Of a stretch of 7,601 bases of DNA, positions 1-7,350 are shown piece by piece (positions within the stretch are counted from its first letter, which is position 1; every line of letters starts with the position of its first letter). This stretch comes from JBGCED01 sp045106055 (GTDB lineage: Bacteria > Pseudomonadota > Alphaproteobacteria > CBDDJK01). Below the pieces are notes generated by a model. That model made no database searches, was not told the DNA's origin, and worked only from the letters and a program-made list of their open reading frames with translations. The position numbers and the translations under genes were made by a program. Location: NCBI GenBank assembly GCA_045106055.1, contig JBGCED010000100.1, forward strand, positions 1 through 7,601, read 5' to 3'.

Positions 1-2
1 CA

Positions 3-1127
3 GCACCGCAACCTGCTGTGCCATCGCCCTTGATTATTCCCGCTGCCCCGCATGCTGTTTCTGCTGCGCGCGTAAAGAAAAAAGCACCAGCGCAGCAAGT
101 AGGCGGCGAAGACAAAGCCCAAGCCACCAATAATCAGCCGCTGCTTGAAACATTGATTGCGGAACATGGCATCGGTCACGCCATCGCAACATTCAGGCAA
201 AATGCAGGGGTAAGCCTTGCTGAAATCTCGGATGATTTAAAAATATCACAATCACATTTGATTAATCTGGAAAGTCAGCAATTTGACCGCTTGCCCAATC
301 GTGCCTATGCGGTTGGGTTTGTGCGCTCGATTGCGCGCTATTTAAAGCTGGATGATGGCTATTTGGTCGATAAATTCAAGGCGCATTGGGATATGCCCGA
401 GGAAATCCAGCCCCCTGAATTTTTGCAACCAATCAATCAATGGAACATATCAGGCTTTTGGCTGGTTGCAGCAACCTTGATCGCACTTGTCGGCGGCTAT
501 TATGGCTGGAAGACCTTAACCCAGTCTGAATTTACCATCCCGCAGCCCGCGCTGATCGCGGATAAAGCGCCCGTTAATGAAAATACCGTAAATAAAAATA
601 TAGCGGATGATCCCATCATGCCCGCCCCTGCTGCGCGCCCTGCCCCAGAAGCCATTATGCCAGAACCCATTATGCCAGAACCCGTTATGCCCGAAATTCT
701 TATAAACGAAGAAAGTCAATCTGCCCCCGCTGCGGCGATTATTCAAGAAATAATTGTCGGTGACACAACCACAGATCAGCCCCCCCAGCAAGCGCCCGCA
801 CCAGACCTTGCGCCAGAGCTGATTGCGCAAGAAATTCCCGAACCCGATATAGCGCAGCCAATATCTTCTGTTAATATCATTCAGCTAAAGGCAATCCGAT
901 CATCATGGCTACAGCTTGAAACCGTCGCGGGTGATATTATATTTGAAGGAATCATCGCCCAAAATGATATGATTGACATAGATGGTCAACACCGCATTAG
1001 CTTTTCAGATGGCGAGGCGTTGGCGCTAATTTATCGCAACGAAAATAAAGGATTATTGTTTGATTATATGGGGCGATCCGCCTATGCGATGCTGTTTGAT
1101 CCAGCATCCTTTGCCGACCAGCCCTGA
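3..1127 (+). CDS. rodZ: RodZ-like cell-shape protein, N-terminal HTH and C-terminal DUF4115 domain (5' end outside window)
   Basis: This is a probable bitopic inner-membrane protein of the RodZ family, which links the MreB cytoskeleton to the cell-wall elongation machinery. The frame is open to the left edge; a GTG at 18 is in frame, but the codons before it continue the same Ala/Pro-rich text, so the true start probably lies upstream. Counting from that GTG, residues 1-45 are low-complexity. Residues 51-121 form a Cro/CI-like HTH_25 domain, including the segment GVSLAEISDDLKIS and the family-typical RLPNRAYAVGFVRSIARYL. Residues 144-163 are a single membrane segment (ISGFWLVAATLIALVGGYYG). 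A Pro/Glu/Ala-rich periplasmic linker with a short tandem repeat spans about 175-280, and a beta-rich DUF4115-like domain spans about 286-360. This order (cytoplasmic HTH, one membrane span, linker, periplasmic domain) is diagnostic of the family. The stop lies 24 bases before the preferred ispG start, so the two are probably co-transcribed. Confidence is high for the family and moderate for MreB partnership. Confidence 0.85.
   Translation, partial: APQPAVPSPLIIPAAPHAVSAARVKKKAPAQQVGGEDKAQATNNQPLLETLIAEHGIGHAIATFRQNAGVSLAEISDDLKISQSHLINLESQQFDRLPNRAYAVGFVRSIARYLKLDDGYLVDKFKAHWDMPEEIQPPEFLQPINQWNISGFWLVAATLIALVGGYYGWKTLTQSEFTIPQPALIADKAPVNENTVNKNIADDPIMPAPAARPAPEAIMPEPIMPEPVMPEILINEESQSAPAAAIIQEIIVGDTTTDQPPQQAPAPDLAPELIAQEIPEPDIAQPISSVNIIQLKAIRSSWLQLETVAGDIIFEGIIAQNDMIDIDGQHRISFSDGEALALIYRNENKGLLFDYMGRSAYAMLFDPASFADQP
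645..695 (+). repeat. 15-base in-frame tandem repeat in the rodZ linker
   Basis: The unit CCAGAAnCCnTTATG repeats about 3.3 times, with units starting at 645, 660, 675 and a partial one at 690. It encodes PEAIM, PEPIM, PEPVM and PE. It lies in the disordered Pro-rich linker between the membrane segment and the periplasmic domain. The unit length is a multiple of three, so copy-number change would lengthen or shorten the linker without breaking the frame. Confidence 0.85.
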
Positions 1128-1136
1128 TTATTGAAT

Positions 1137-1141
1137 GGAAG
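1137..1141 (+). promoter_or_regulatory. Shine-Dalgarno sequence of ispG
   Basis: GGAAG lies 10 bases before the ATG at 1152. It overlaps the coding stretch that an upstream in-frame TTG at 1131 would require, so it supports the ATG at 1152 over the TTG as the ispG start. Confidence 0.6.
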
Positions 1142-1151
1142 CCCAAAGCCT

Positions 1152-2249
1152 ATGGAACAAATTCGCCCTTATCGCGCCATTCATCGCCGTAAATCGCGCA
1201 AGATTAAGCTTGGCGGACTGGATATAGGCGGCGATGCGCCAATATTGGTGCAAACCATGACCAACAGCCCAACCGATGATGTTGCCGCAACCTTGGCGCA
1301 AATTGAACGCGCAGCAGAAGCGGGGGCGGATATTGTTCGCGTTTCCTGCCCAGATACGGCGGCAACCAAGGCATTGGCAGAAATTGTCAAAAATTCGCCT
1401 GTTCCCATTGTGGCTGATATTCATTTTCATTATCGCCGCGCGCTTGAAGCCGCAGATGCAGGGGCTGCCTGTTTGCGCATTAACCCTGGCAATATTCGCG
1501 ATCTTGACAAGGTAAAATCGGTGATTGAAAGCGCACGCAGCCATGATATTCCGCTTAGAATTGGGGTGAATGGCGGATCACTGGAACGCGACTTGCTTGA
1601 AAAATATGGCGAGCCTTGCCCCGAAGCCATGGTGGAAAGTGCCATGCGCCAGATCACGCTGCTGGAATCGCTGGATTTTCACAATTTCAAAATATCCGTA
1701 AAGGCATCGGATATTTTTATGACGCTTGCGGCTTATCGCCAGCTGGCGGCGCGTTGTGATTATCCGCTGCATCTTGGCATTACCGAAGCTGGCGGGCAGC
1801 GCACCGGCACAATCAAATCATCAATTGGGATTGGCGCATTATTGATGGAGGGGATTGGCGATACGATCCGCATATCGCTTAGCGCCGATCTGGTTGAAGA
1901 AGTTAAGGTTGGCTTTGATATTTTAAAATCACTTGGGCTTCGTCATCGCGGGGTTAATATCATTGCCTGCCCATCATGCGCGCGCCAGCAATTTGATGTG
2001 ATAGAAACGGTGAAAGCGCTTGAAACCCGCCTTGCCCATATTACCCAGCCGATCAGCGTTTCCATCATTGGCTGCGTGGTCAATGGCCCAGGAGAGGCAA
2101 AAATGACCGATATTGGGCTAACGGGCGGCGGCAATCATACCCATATGATCTATCATGCAGGAAAGCCCGATCACCGCATTAAAAATCAAGATATTGTTGA
2201 ACATATCGTCGAGCAAGTGGAGGCAAAAGCCGCAACCCTATCATCATAA
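1152..2249 (+). CDS. ispG: 4-hydroxy-3-methylbut-2-en-1-yl diphosphate synthase (IspG/GcpE)
   Basis: IspG catalyses the reductive ring opening of 2-C-methyl-D-erythritol 2,4-cyclodiphosphate to HMBPP, the penultimate step of the non-mevalonate isoprenoid pathway, in the cytoplasm. The product is 365 aa from the ATG at 1152, close to the roughly 370 aa of the bacterial short form. The N-terminal barrel domain shows QTMTNSPTDD (34-43), VADIHFHYR (about 87-95) and RINPGN. The C-terminal domain carries the iron-sulfur ligands in ACPSCARQQFD (Cys273, Cys276) and GCVVNGPGEA (Cys308, Glu315). Their spacing equals that of the E. coli ligands as I remember them (Cys270, Cys273, Cys305, Glu312). An upstream TTG at 1131 is in frame, but the Shine-Dalgarno GGAAG favours the ATG. 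All key residues are present, so the enzyme should be active. It follows the rodZ-like gene by 24 bases; hisS, which often comes next in alphaproteobacteria, is absent and a convergent gene lies there instead. Confidence 0.97.
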   Translation: MEQIRPYRAIHRRKSRKIKLGGLDIGGDAPILVQTMTNSPTDDVAATLAQIERAAEAGADIVRVSCPDTAATKALAEIVKNSPVPIVADIHFHYRRALEAADAGAACLRINPGNIRDLDKVKSVIESARSHDIPLRIGVNGGSLERDLLEKYGEPCPEAMVESAMRQITLLESLDFHNFKISVKASDIFMTLAAYRQLAARCDYPLHLGITEAGGQRTGTIKSSIGIGALLMEGIGDTIRISLSADLVEEVKVGFDILKSLGLRHRGVNIIACPSCARQQFDVIETVKALETRLAHITQPISVSIIGCVVNGPGEAKMTDIGLTGGGNHTHMIYHAGKPDHRIKNQDIVEHIVEQVEAKAATLSS

Positions 2250-2304
2250 ACCGCGCCGCACGATTCGTTCTTGTTAAATCAGGTTTAAGGGCAACAATGC
2301 GGGG

Positions 2305-3555
2305 TTAAAAGCTTGAAAGCGGCGGCGGGAAATTAAGAATGCTGATGCGCTGATGGGGGGCAGTTGCGGGCGCATTTACGGGGCGGTAAATCAAGCAATC
2401 CGAACGCGCCATATTGACTTGCTGCGCGCTATCTTGTTCATGTGCGGCGGTAACCAGCGGTAAATTGGTGCGATCATCTATGCCATCAATCCGCGCGCGC
2501 AAAAAGCTTGCGCGTTGATCATTCTTTGGCAATGAATCGGCGCATAGTGCGGGGGAAAAAGCAATCTGGCTTAATGCTTCATCGGATTGATTCAAGCCTA
2601 ATCCCTGCATTTTTAATAAGGCGGGCATGATATAAAGCAAGTGACCCACCGCCACAGATACGGGATTCCCAGGCAATCCAATATAGGGGACATCGCCAAA
2701 CATCCCAAATAAGGTGGGCTTTCCTGGGCGCACTGCCGTTTTTGAAAATTCAAGCTGAAGCCCGATTTTTTGAAAAGCCGATTGCACCAGATCATGGTCG
2801 CCAACCGATGCCCCGCCCGTTGTGACCAGCAAATCACATGCTTTTAAGGCATGGCGTGCTTGCGCAATCAAATGATCTTCATCATCCCTTATGATCGGCA
2901 GCAAGGTCACGATTGCGCCTTGCTGCTCAAGCATTGCCTTTAGGGCAAGCCCGTTTGAATTGATGATTTTGCCCGCTTGGATGGTCTCGCCTGGCAGCAC
3001 AAGCTCGTCCCCTGTGACCATAATCGTGACGCGCGGCTGTCTGGTGACGGTAAGCCATGGGTGATTCGCCGATGCAATCACGCCAATATCACGGGCATGA
3101 ATGATGCTGCCCGCGCTTAAAATCTGTGCGCCGATCGCAAAATCATAGGCTTTTGGTCTGATCCACTGATTTTTAGTGGGGGCATCTGAAAAATGAATAA
3201 AAGCGGGACGGTCTTTGTCTTTGGTCGCATTTTCCTGAATGATCACGCAATCCGCCCCTGCGGGAATCACCCCACCTGTAAAAATACGCGCACATTGCCC
3301 GCGATCAAGGCTGCCATCCCATGGCTTTCCTGCGGGAATGGTTGCCACTTGCTTAAATGCTTGATGATCGTGAAAAGCCGCGCTTGCAAGCGCATAGCCA
3401 TCCATAGAAGATACTGCGGTTGGGGGCTGGTTAAGCCTTGCATGAATGGGGGCGGCGCAGACCCTGCCCACCGCAGCATCAATGCCGATCAATTCAGGCG
3501 GCAGACAGGTGATTTTATTTAAAATGGCGAATCTGGCTTCGGTTAAAGAAAGCAT
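2305..3555 (-). CDS. moeA: Molybdopterin molybdenumtransferase (MoeA)
   Basis: MoeA inserts molybdate into adenylylated molybdopterin, the last common step of molybdenum-cofactor synthesis, in the cytoplasm. From the ATG at 3555 the product is 416 aa, close to E. coli MoeA (411). Recognisable motifs in order are SSMDGYAL (49-56), IFTGGVIPAGAD (91-102), VTGDEL (180-185), TTGGASVGDHD (245-255, the MoCF-binding fold), RPGKPTLFG (276-284) and GLPGNPVSV (293-301). Residues from about 325 to the end form the C-terminal beta-barrel domain IV. The start is ambiguous: in-frame ATGs lie at 3567, 3564 and 3555. The AAGG before 3567 directly abuts that ATG, too close for initiation, whereas AAGGA is 11 bases from 3555, and the protein then begins MLSLTEAR, like family members. 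The gene follows moaC by 2 or 14 bases depending on the start and is the last gene of the minus-strand cluster. It converges on ispG across a 55-base gap. Confidence 0.95.
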   Translation of the reverse strand: MLSLTEARFAILNKITCLPPELIGIDAAVGRVCAAPIHARLNQPPTAVSSMDGYALASAAFHDHQAFKQVATIPAGKPWDGSLDRGQCARIFTGGVIPAGADCVIIQENATKDKDRPAFIHFSDAPTKNQWIRPKAYDFAIGAQILSAGSIIHARDIGVIASANHPWLTVTRQPRVTIMVTGDELVLPGETIQAGKIINSNGLALKAMLEQQGAIVTLLPIIRDDEDHLIAQARHALKACDLLVTTGGASVGDHDLVQSAFQKIGLQLEFSKTAVRPGKPTLFGMFGDVPYIGLPGNPVSVAVGHLLYIMPALLKMQGLGLNQSDEALSQIAFSPALCADSLPKNDQRASFLRARIDGIDDRTNLPLVTAAHEQDSAQQVNMARSDCLIYRPVNAPATAPHQRISILNFPPPLSSF

Positions 3556-3566
3556 TGACCCCATCA

Positions 3567-3571
3567 TCCTT
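3567..3571 (-). promoter_or_regulatory. Shine-Dalgarno sequence of moeA, overlapping the moaC stop
   Basis: Read on the minus strand, AAGGA overlaps the last two bases of the moaC TAA. It leaves no room before the ATG at 3567 but sits 11 bases upstream of the ATG at 3555, which argues for the downstream start. Overlap with the moaC stop suggests that the two are translated in sequence. Confidence 0.45.
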
Positions 3572-4055
3572 ATGCTGGCAGGTTTGGTTTAAGATAGGTT
3601 CCTGATTTTCCGCCTTGTTTTTCAATCAAGTGAATTTGATCAATCACCATCGCCTTATCCGCCGCTTTTAACATATCGTAAATGGTTAAGCAGGCAATGG
3701 AAACAGCGGTCAGGGCTTCCATCTCAACCCCTGTTTTGCCCGATACTTTGCACATGCCCTCAACCAAGATCGCCGCAGGATCATCTTGAATGCTAAGCTT
3801 TACATTGACCGCATTTAACATCATCGGATGGCATAGGGGAATTAAGTCAGGGGTGCGCTTTGCGCCCATAATCCCCGCCAGTTGCGCAATTTGTAACACA
3901 TCGCCTTTTTTAACTTGCTGGGCGCGCACCAATTCAAGCGTCGCAGACGCCATTAATACCCGCCCAACCGCGATTGCCATGCGCTGGGTTGGCGCTTTTT
4001 GTGAAATATCAACCATGCGGGCATTTCCTGCCGCATCCAAATGTGTCAGAGTCAT
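3570..4055 (-). CDS. moaC: Cyclic pyranopterin monophosphate synthase (MoaC)
   Basis: MoaC converts 3',8-cyclo-7,8-dihydro-GTP, made by the radical-SAM enzyme MoaA, into cyclic pyranopterin monophosphate, the first stable intermediate of molybdenum-cofactor synthesis. The 161-aa product matches the usual family length and should be full length. The signatures are AKRTPDLIPLCHP (65-77) and KTGVEMEALTAVSIACLTIYDMLKA split over 107-131, including Glu111, Glu113, Asp127 and Lys130. These correspond, with an offset of one, to the catalytic Asp128 and Lys131 of the E. coli enzyme as I remember them. The C-terminal GGKSG (148-152) is also typical. The ATG at 4055 has a purine-rich AAGAAG at 4068-4063, 7 bases upstream. 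The gene lies 57 bases after the mttB-like gene, with no clear promoter or terminator between them. The partner MoaA is not in the window. Confidence 0.97.
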   Translation of the reverse strand: MTLTHLDAAGNARMVDISQKAPTQRMAIAVGRVLMASATLELVRAQQVKKGDVLQIAQLAGIMGAKRTPDLIPLCHPMMLNAVNVKLSIQDDPAAILVEGMCKVSGKTGVEMEALTAVSIACLTIYDMLKAADKAMVIDQIHLIEKQGGKSGTYLKPNLPA

Positions 4056-4112
4056 TTTTGCACTTCTTATGTTTGTTTTGTGAAACGGATGAATGTTGAT
4101 GTGATGCCTGTT

Positions 4113-5684
4113 TTACATGCCAGGCGCACCGCCTTCTTTGATGCGCCGATCCACAAAATCATTCAGCGCCCCAAGATGTTCTGAATCCATGGCGGGGGAT
4201 TCGTAATTTTCCAGCAATGATTTCCAAATTTCATTGGCACGCTGGGTTGCATCCTTTGCGCCAGCTTCGCGCCAAGTTTCAAAATTGCGCCAATCCGATA
4301 ATAAAGGCGAATAAAAGGCGGATTCATAGCGTTCCATCGTATGCGGCGATCCAAAGAAATGCCCGCCCGCCCCAACATCATTGATCGCATCAAAGCCAAA
4401 ATCCGAATCTTCAAGCCCGATGGGTTTTAAAAATTCATACATGCCTTGAACCATTTCCGCATCCAGAATGATTTTCTCAAAATTACATACCAAGCCGCCT
4501 TCAAGCCAGCCAAGCCCATGTTTTAATAAATTCACCCCGCCCATAAAAGATCCCCATAATGCCATCATCGATTCATAAACGGCTTGTCCATCGGGGGCAT
4601 TGCTGGCATTTGCGTTTGAAGTTCTAAAGGGAAGCTTATAACGCCGCGCAAGCTGCCCTGAAATTAGCGCGCTTTTTGTATATTCGGGCGTACCAAAGGC
4701 TGGCGCACCCGAGCGCATATCCACATTTGAAGTGAAAGAGCCAAAAATAATGGGCGCACCAGGCCTTACAATTTGGGAAAGCATGACCCCCGCAAGCCCT
4801 TCTGCATTTTGCTGGCTTAATGCTGCTGCAAGCGTGACCGGCGCCATTGCCCCAGCCAAGGTAAAGGGGGTGATACAAGTGACTTGATTGCGTTTTGCAA
4901 ATTCAATAATCCCATTTGCCATCGGATTATCCAGCCTTAAAGGCGAATTTGTATTGATCACCGAAAAGATATAGTGATTGCGTTCAAATTCTTCATTGCT
5001 CACCCCATTGGCAAGGCGTGCAATTTCCATGGCATCGCGGGCGCGCTGCGGCCCTAGGCAATAGCCGTTAAACACACGATCCGTATGAATGGCGGTTAAG
5101 CGCAAGGCTTCAAGATGGCGAATATCTGCTGGAATATCAATCGGCTCAACAGGATAGCCCGCAATCACATTCACCGCATTCACGCTATGTCCGAGCTTAA
5201 GCAATTTGATAAAATCTGCTTTATTGCCTGGTCTGCGCCCATGATCCATATCGCTGCAATTTGGTGCGCTGCCCATCAAGGCGGCGGTGATATAACGGTC
5301 CCCCATCATCACATTGCGTTCAGGATTGCGCGCGGTTAAAGAAAATTTTTCAGGCGCTTTTGAAACATATTCCATCACCGCTTCAGGATCAAAAAACACT
5401 TTCTGTCCCTCAATTTTGCAGCCAGCGGATTTATAATAATCGCGAGCAGGAGGATATAGAACCTCAATCCCGATTTCACTTAAAATACGCATGGATGCTT
5501 GGTGGATGCGCTCTATCCCTGCTTCGGGCAGAAACTCAATCAAAGGCAGATTGTTTCTAACCTGCTGATAGGGAAGCTGGTGAACCGTGCCAGCGCCGCC
5601 GCGCCCAGCAGTTCGCACTCCGCCGCGCCCGCCGCCCGCTCTGCGCGGGGTGCGTGTTGTTTCTGTGTTGGTTGATCGGGGCAT
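4113..5684 (-). CDS. Trimethylamine methyltransferase (MttB) family protein, non-pyrrolysine type
   Basis: This is a 523-aa member of the MttB superfamily (COG5598). Characterised archaeal MttB moves a methyl group from trimethylamine to a corrinoid protein using pyrrolysine. Characterised non-pyrrolysine relatives act on glycine betaine, proline betaine, carnitine or gamma-butyrobetaine. This frame has no internal TAG and ends in TAA, so it belongs to the second kind; the substrate cannot be read from sequence. Residues 14-32 form an Arg/Gly-rich leader (RRAGGGRGGVRTAGRGGAG), then the barrel domain begins near residue 45. Family-typical segments are GAPIIFGSFTSNVDMRSGAP (309-328) and FGTPEY (330-335). 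The C-terminal block is GAGGHFFGSPHTMERY (438-453), SPLLSDWRNFETW (459-471) and DATQRANEIW (478-487). The start at 5684 is supported by AAGGA six bases upstream. It follows the AEC permease by 16 bases and precedes moaC by 57. No corrinoid-binding protein or activase is encoded in the window. Family assignment is firm; substrate and methyl acceptor are unknown. Confidence 0.9.
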   Translation of the reverse strand: MPRSTNTETTRTPRRAGGGRGGVRTAGRGGAGTVHQLPYQQVRNNLPLIEFLPEAGIERIHQASMRILSEIGIEVLYPPARDYYKSAGCKIEGQKVFFDPEAVMEYVSKAPEKFSLTARNPERNVMMGDRYITAALMGSAPNCSDMDHGRRPGNKADFIKLLKLGHSVNAVNVIAGYPVEPIDIPADIRHLEALRLTAIHTDRVFNGYCLGPQRARDAMEIARLANGVSNEEFERNHYIFSVINTNSPLRLDNPMANGIIEFAKRNQVTCITPFTLAGAMAPVTLAAALSQQNAEGLAGVMLSQIVRPGAPIIFGSFTSNVDMRSGAPAFGTPEYTKSALISGQLARRYKLPFRTSNANASNAPDGQAVYESMMALWGSFMGGVNLLKHGLGWLEGGLVCNFEKIILDAEMVQGMYEFLKPIGLEDSDFGFDAINDVGAGGHFFGSPHTMERYESAFYSPLLSDWRNFETWREAGAKDATQRANEIWKSLLENYESPAMDSEHLGALNDFVDRRIKEGGAPGM

Positions 5685-5700
5685 ATTCTTTCCTTAAAAT

Positions 5701-6654
5701 TTAAGGCATGATCGGGGCATAATGATTTAGCACCCATGACACGCTAATGACCGCCATCAGCGTGGATAACACAATGATCGCCGCACTGCGCTGCTGATAA
5801 ATTTTATACATATCCGACAATAGAAACATTAAAGCACCCGTTGGCAATGCAGCCAAGGTTACAGCAACCGCTTCTTCTAAAGGCGACAAATTGAATATGC
5901 TACGGGCTAAATACCATGTCAAGAGCGGATGCAGCGTTAATTTAATCATGCTAACGGTGATAATTTCCTTGCGGTTGCCTTCAAATTTTTGAAATGCAAT
6001 GAATAAGCCCATGGCAAATAGCGCGCAAGGCCCCGCAGATTGGCTCATCAGGTCAAAAAACCGAAATGCGCCCACTGGCAATTTAATTTCAAAAAATGAA
6101 AAGCAAATGCCAATCGCAGCAGACAGCAATAAAGGATTCTTCGCAAGTGCCTTGCTAAGCTTTATAAAAATTCCAAAACTTGCGGCATGATGGCTTTGGC
6201 GCAATTTATGATATTCCAAAAAACCCGTGATGATCGCAAAAAAACCAATTGCGTTAATTAACACCCCGCTAATGGCAAGCGGCATTGCATCTTGACCAAA
6301 AGCAATTAAAATTAAGGGGATGCCCATATATCCCGTATTGGAAAACAGCCCATTTCCGACATTTAAAGCCAATTCCCCCAGATTTTTAGCAAAAAACAGC
6401 CGTGCGATAATAACGCCAATAATGCCCGTTGCAGCATAGCCCGCAGTCATCGCCAAAATATAATCAACTTGCCACAGGCTGGAAAGCGGGGCAGTTGCCG
6501 TTGCCTTGAAGAATAAGGCAGGAAGCGCGGCATAATAGACATAGCCATTTAACGAACCCGCGCCGTGGCTGCCAATTAAGCCAAAACGCCCCGCCAAAAA
6601 GCCTGCGAGCATAATGCCAAAGACGGGCAGCGATATGTCAATAAAAACATCCAT
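5701..6654 (-). CDS. AEC (auxin efflux carrier) family permease
   Basis: This is an inner-membrane permease of 317 aa, the usual size for bacterial AEC proteins, which move carboxylates, amino acids or related small organic molecules. The substrate is unknown here. About ten hydrophobic segments are visible, for example around 5-27, 36-56, 65-88, 124-145, 173-193, 207-223, 236-252, 261-280 and 290-310. The family signature NTGYMGIPL lies at 106-114, with KNPLL (172-176), LHPLL (241-245) and PTGAL (271-275). The frame stays open for 128 codons upstream, but that part runs across the exporter gene in another frame and lacks family character. The start at 6654 gives the normal MDVFIDISLPVFGIMLAG beginning. 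Its ATG shares its first base with the TAA of the upstream exporter gene (TAATG), a layout typical of translational coupling; an alternative ATG at 6675 would add seven residues. It lies 16 bases before the mttB-like gene, so uptake or release of that enzyme's substrate or product is plausible but unproven. Confidence 0.88.
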   Translation of the reverse strand: MDVFIDISLPVFGIMLAGFLAGRFGLIGSHGAGSLNGYVYYAALPALFFKATATAPLSSLWQVDYILAMTAGYAATGIIGVIIARLFFAKNLGELALNVGNGLFSNTGYMGIPLILIAFGQDAMPLAISGVLINAIGFFAIITGFLEYHKLRQSHHAASFGIFIKLSKALAKNPLLLSAAIGICFSFFEIKLPVGAFRFFDLMSQSAGPCALFAMGLFIAFQKFEGNRKEIITVSMIKLTLHPLLTWYLARSIFNLSPLEEAVAVTLAALPTGALMFLLSDMYKIYQQRSAAIIVLSTLMAVISVSWVLNHYAPIMP

Positions 6655-7313
6655 TAGCCAGCAATCAGCCCCCATAATAAATGAACGCCAAGCGCCGCAA
6701 AGAACGCTGTAAACAAAGCTGAAATGGAACGGGTGAATTTTGTATAAAGGGTGCGCGCTTTTACGGTTGAAAATACAAGCGCAAGGATCAAATGCCAGCC
6801 AAGCGACAATAAGAAAGCAACGATTACCAGCAGCACCAAGGCTGCAATCGGGGTTTGCGGGGTAACCGCCAGCGCGGTCAAAGACAGCCATACAAAAGCG
6901 GCTTTGGGGTTGGTTAAATGAATAAGTAGCCCCTTGATAAAGGCGCTGAATCCCCGTTGATAGCGAATTTTTGCAATTTCCGCCAAATGGCCTGCCGTTG
7001 GGGACAGGACTTTCGTAAACGCCCCAAAAGCAAGCCATAATAAATATAGCCCGCCCAGCAGCCTGATTGCCTTAATTAAATCAGGATAAAGCACCAGCAA
7101 TGCCGTTAAGCCAAAGCTGGTCAATAATGCCCAAATGGCGCTGCCAAAGCCGCAGCCAATCGCCACAAAAATTGCCGAATGGCGGTTTGTAAGCGCAATA
7201 TTTGCAATTAAGATAAAGGAAGGGCCAGGCGACATTAATCCCAGCATTAGCCCGCCCCACACCAAGAATAGTTGCGGTAAAAATGGATAAATGACCGCGC
7301 CAATATCAAGCAT
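6654..7313 (-). CDS. LysE/RhtB family amino-acid exporter
   Basis: This 219-aa inner-membrane protein has about six hydrophobic segments and belongs to the LysE/RhtB superfamily, which exports amino acids and related compounds. The substrate is unknown. The N-terminal signature MSPGPSF is at 27-33, GGLYLLWLAF at 87-96 and HLTNPKAAFVWLS at 132-144, all in their usual order. The length is slightly above the common 205-210 aa. The ATG at 7313 has AAGGA at 7324-7320 six bases upstream, a strong ribosome binding site, and a promoter-like pair lies just beyond it. It is the first gene of the minus-strand cluster and overlaps the AEC gene by one base. Two transporters in tandem before a methyltransferase suggest handling of a small nitrogenous metabolite, which is an inference. 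Confidence 0.9.
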   Translation of the reverse strand: MLDIGAVIYPFLPQLFLVWGGLMLGLMSPGPSFILIANIALTNRHSAIFVAIGCGFGSAIWALLTSFGLTALLVLYPDLIKAIRLLGGLYLLWLAFGAFTKVLSPTAGHLAEIAKIRYQRGFSAFIKGLLIHLTNPKAAFVWLSLTALAVTPQTPIAALVLLVIVAFLLSLGWHLILALVFSTVKARTLYTKFTRSISALFTAFFAALGVHLLWGLIAG

Positions 7314-7350
7314 GCAGCATCCTTATTTTTGTGTTTTTGAGATATTCATG

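Noticed and set aside
516..830. Minus-strand 104-codon frame rich in Gly, Asn, Phe and Trp
   Set aside because: It is antisense to the rodZ linker; its HNGFW repeats are only the complement of the 15-base repeat.
1128..1544. Minus-strand 138-codon frame over the start of ispG
   Set aside because: It is antisense to a conserved enzyme gene and has no recognisable domain.
2271..2297. AT-rich inverted repeat in the convergent ispG-moeA gap, possible shared terminator
   Set aside because: The stem is short, almost wholly A-T and interrupted, with no T-run on either side.
4106..4125. Inverted repeat GCCTG / CAGGC at the end of mttB, possible terminator before moaC
   Set aside because: The stem is only 5 bp with a 10-base loop and no following T-run on the minus strand.
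6655..7038. Extension of the AEC permease frame upstream, giving a 445-aa protein
   Set aside because: The extra 128 codons overlap the well-supported exporter gene in another frame, contain no AEC family features, and the family length is reached from the ATG at 6654.
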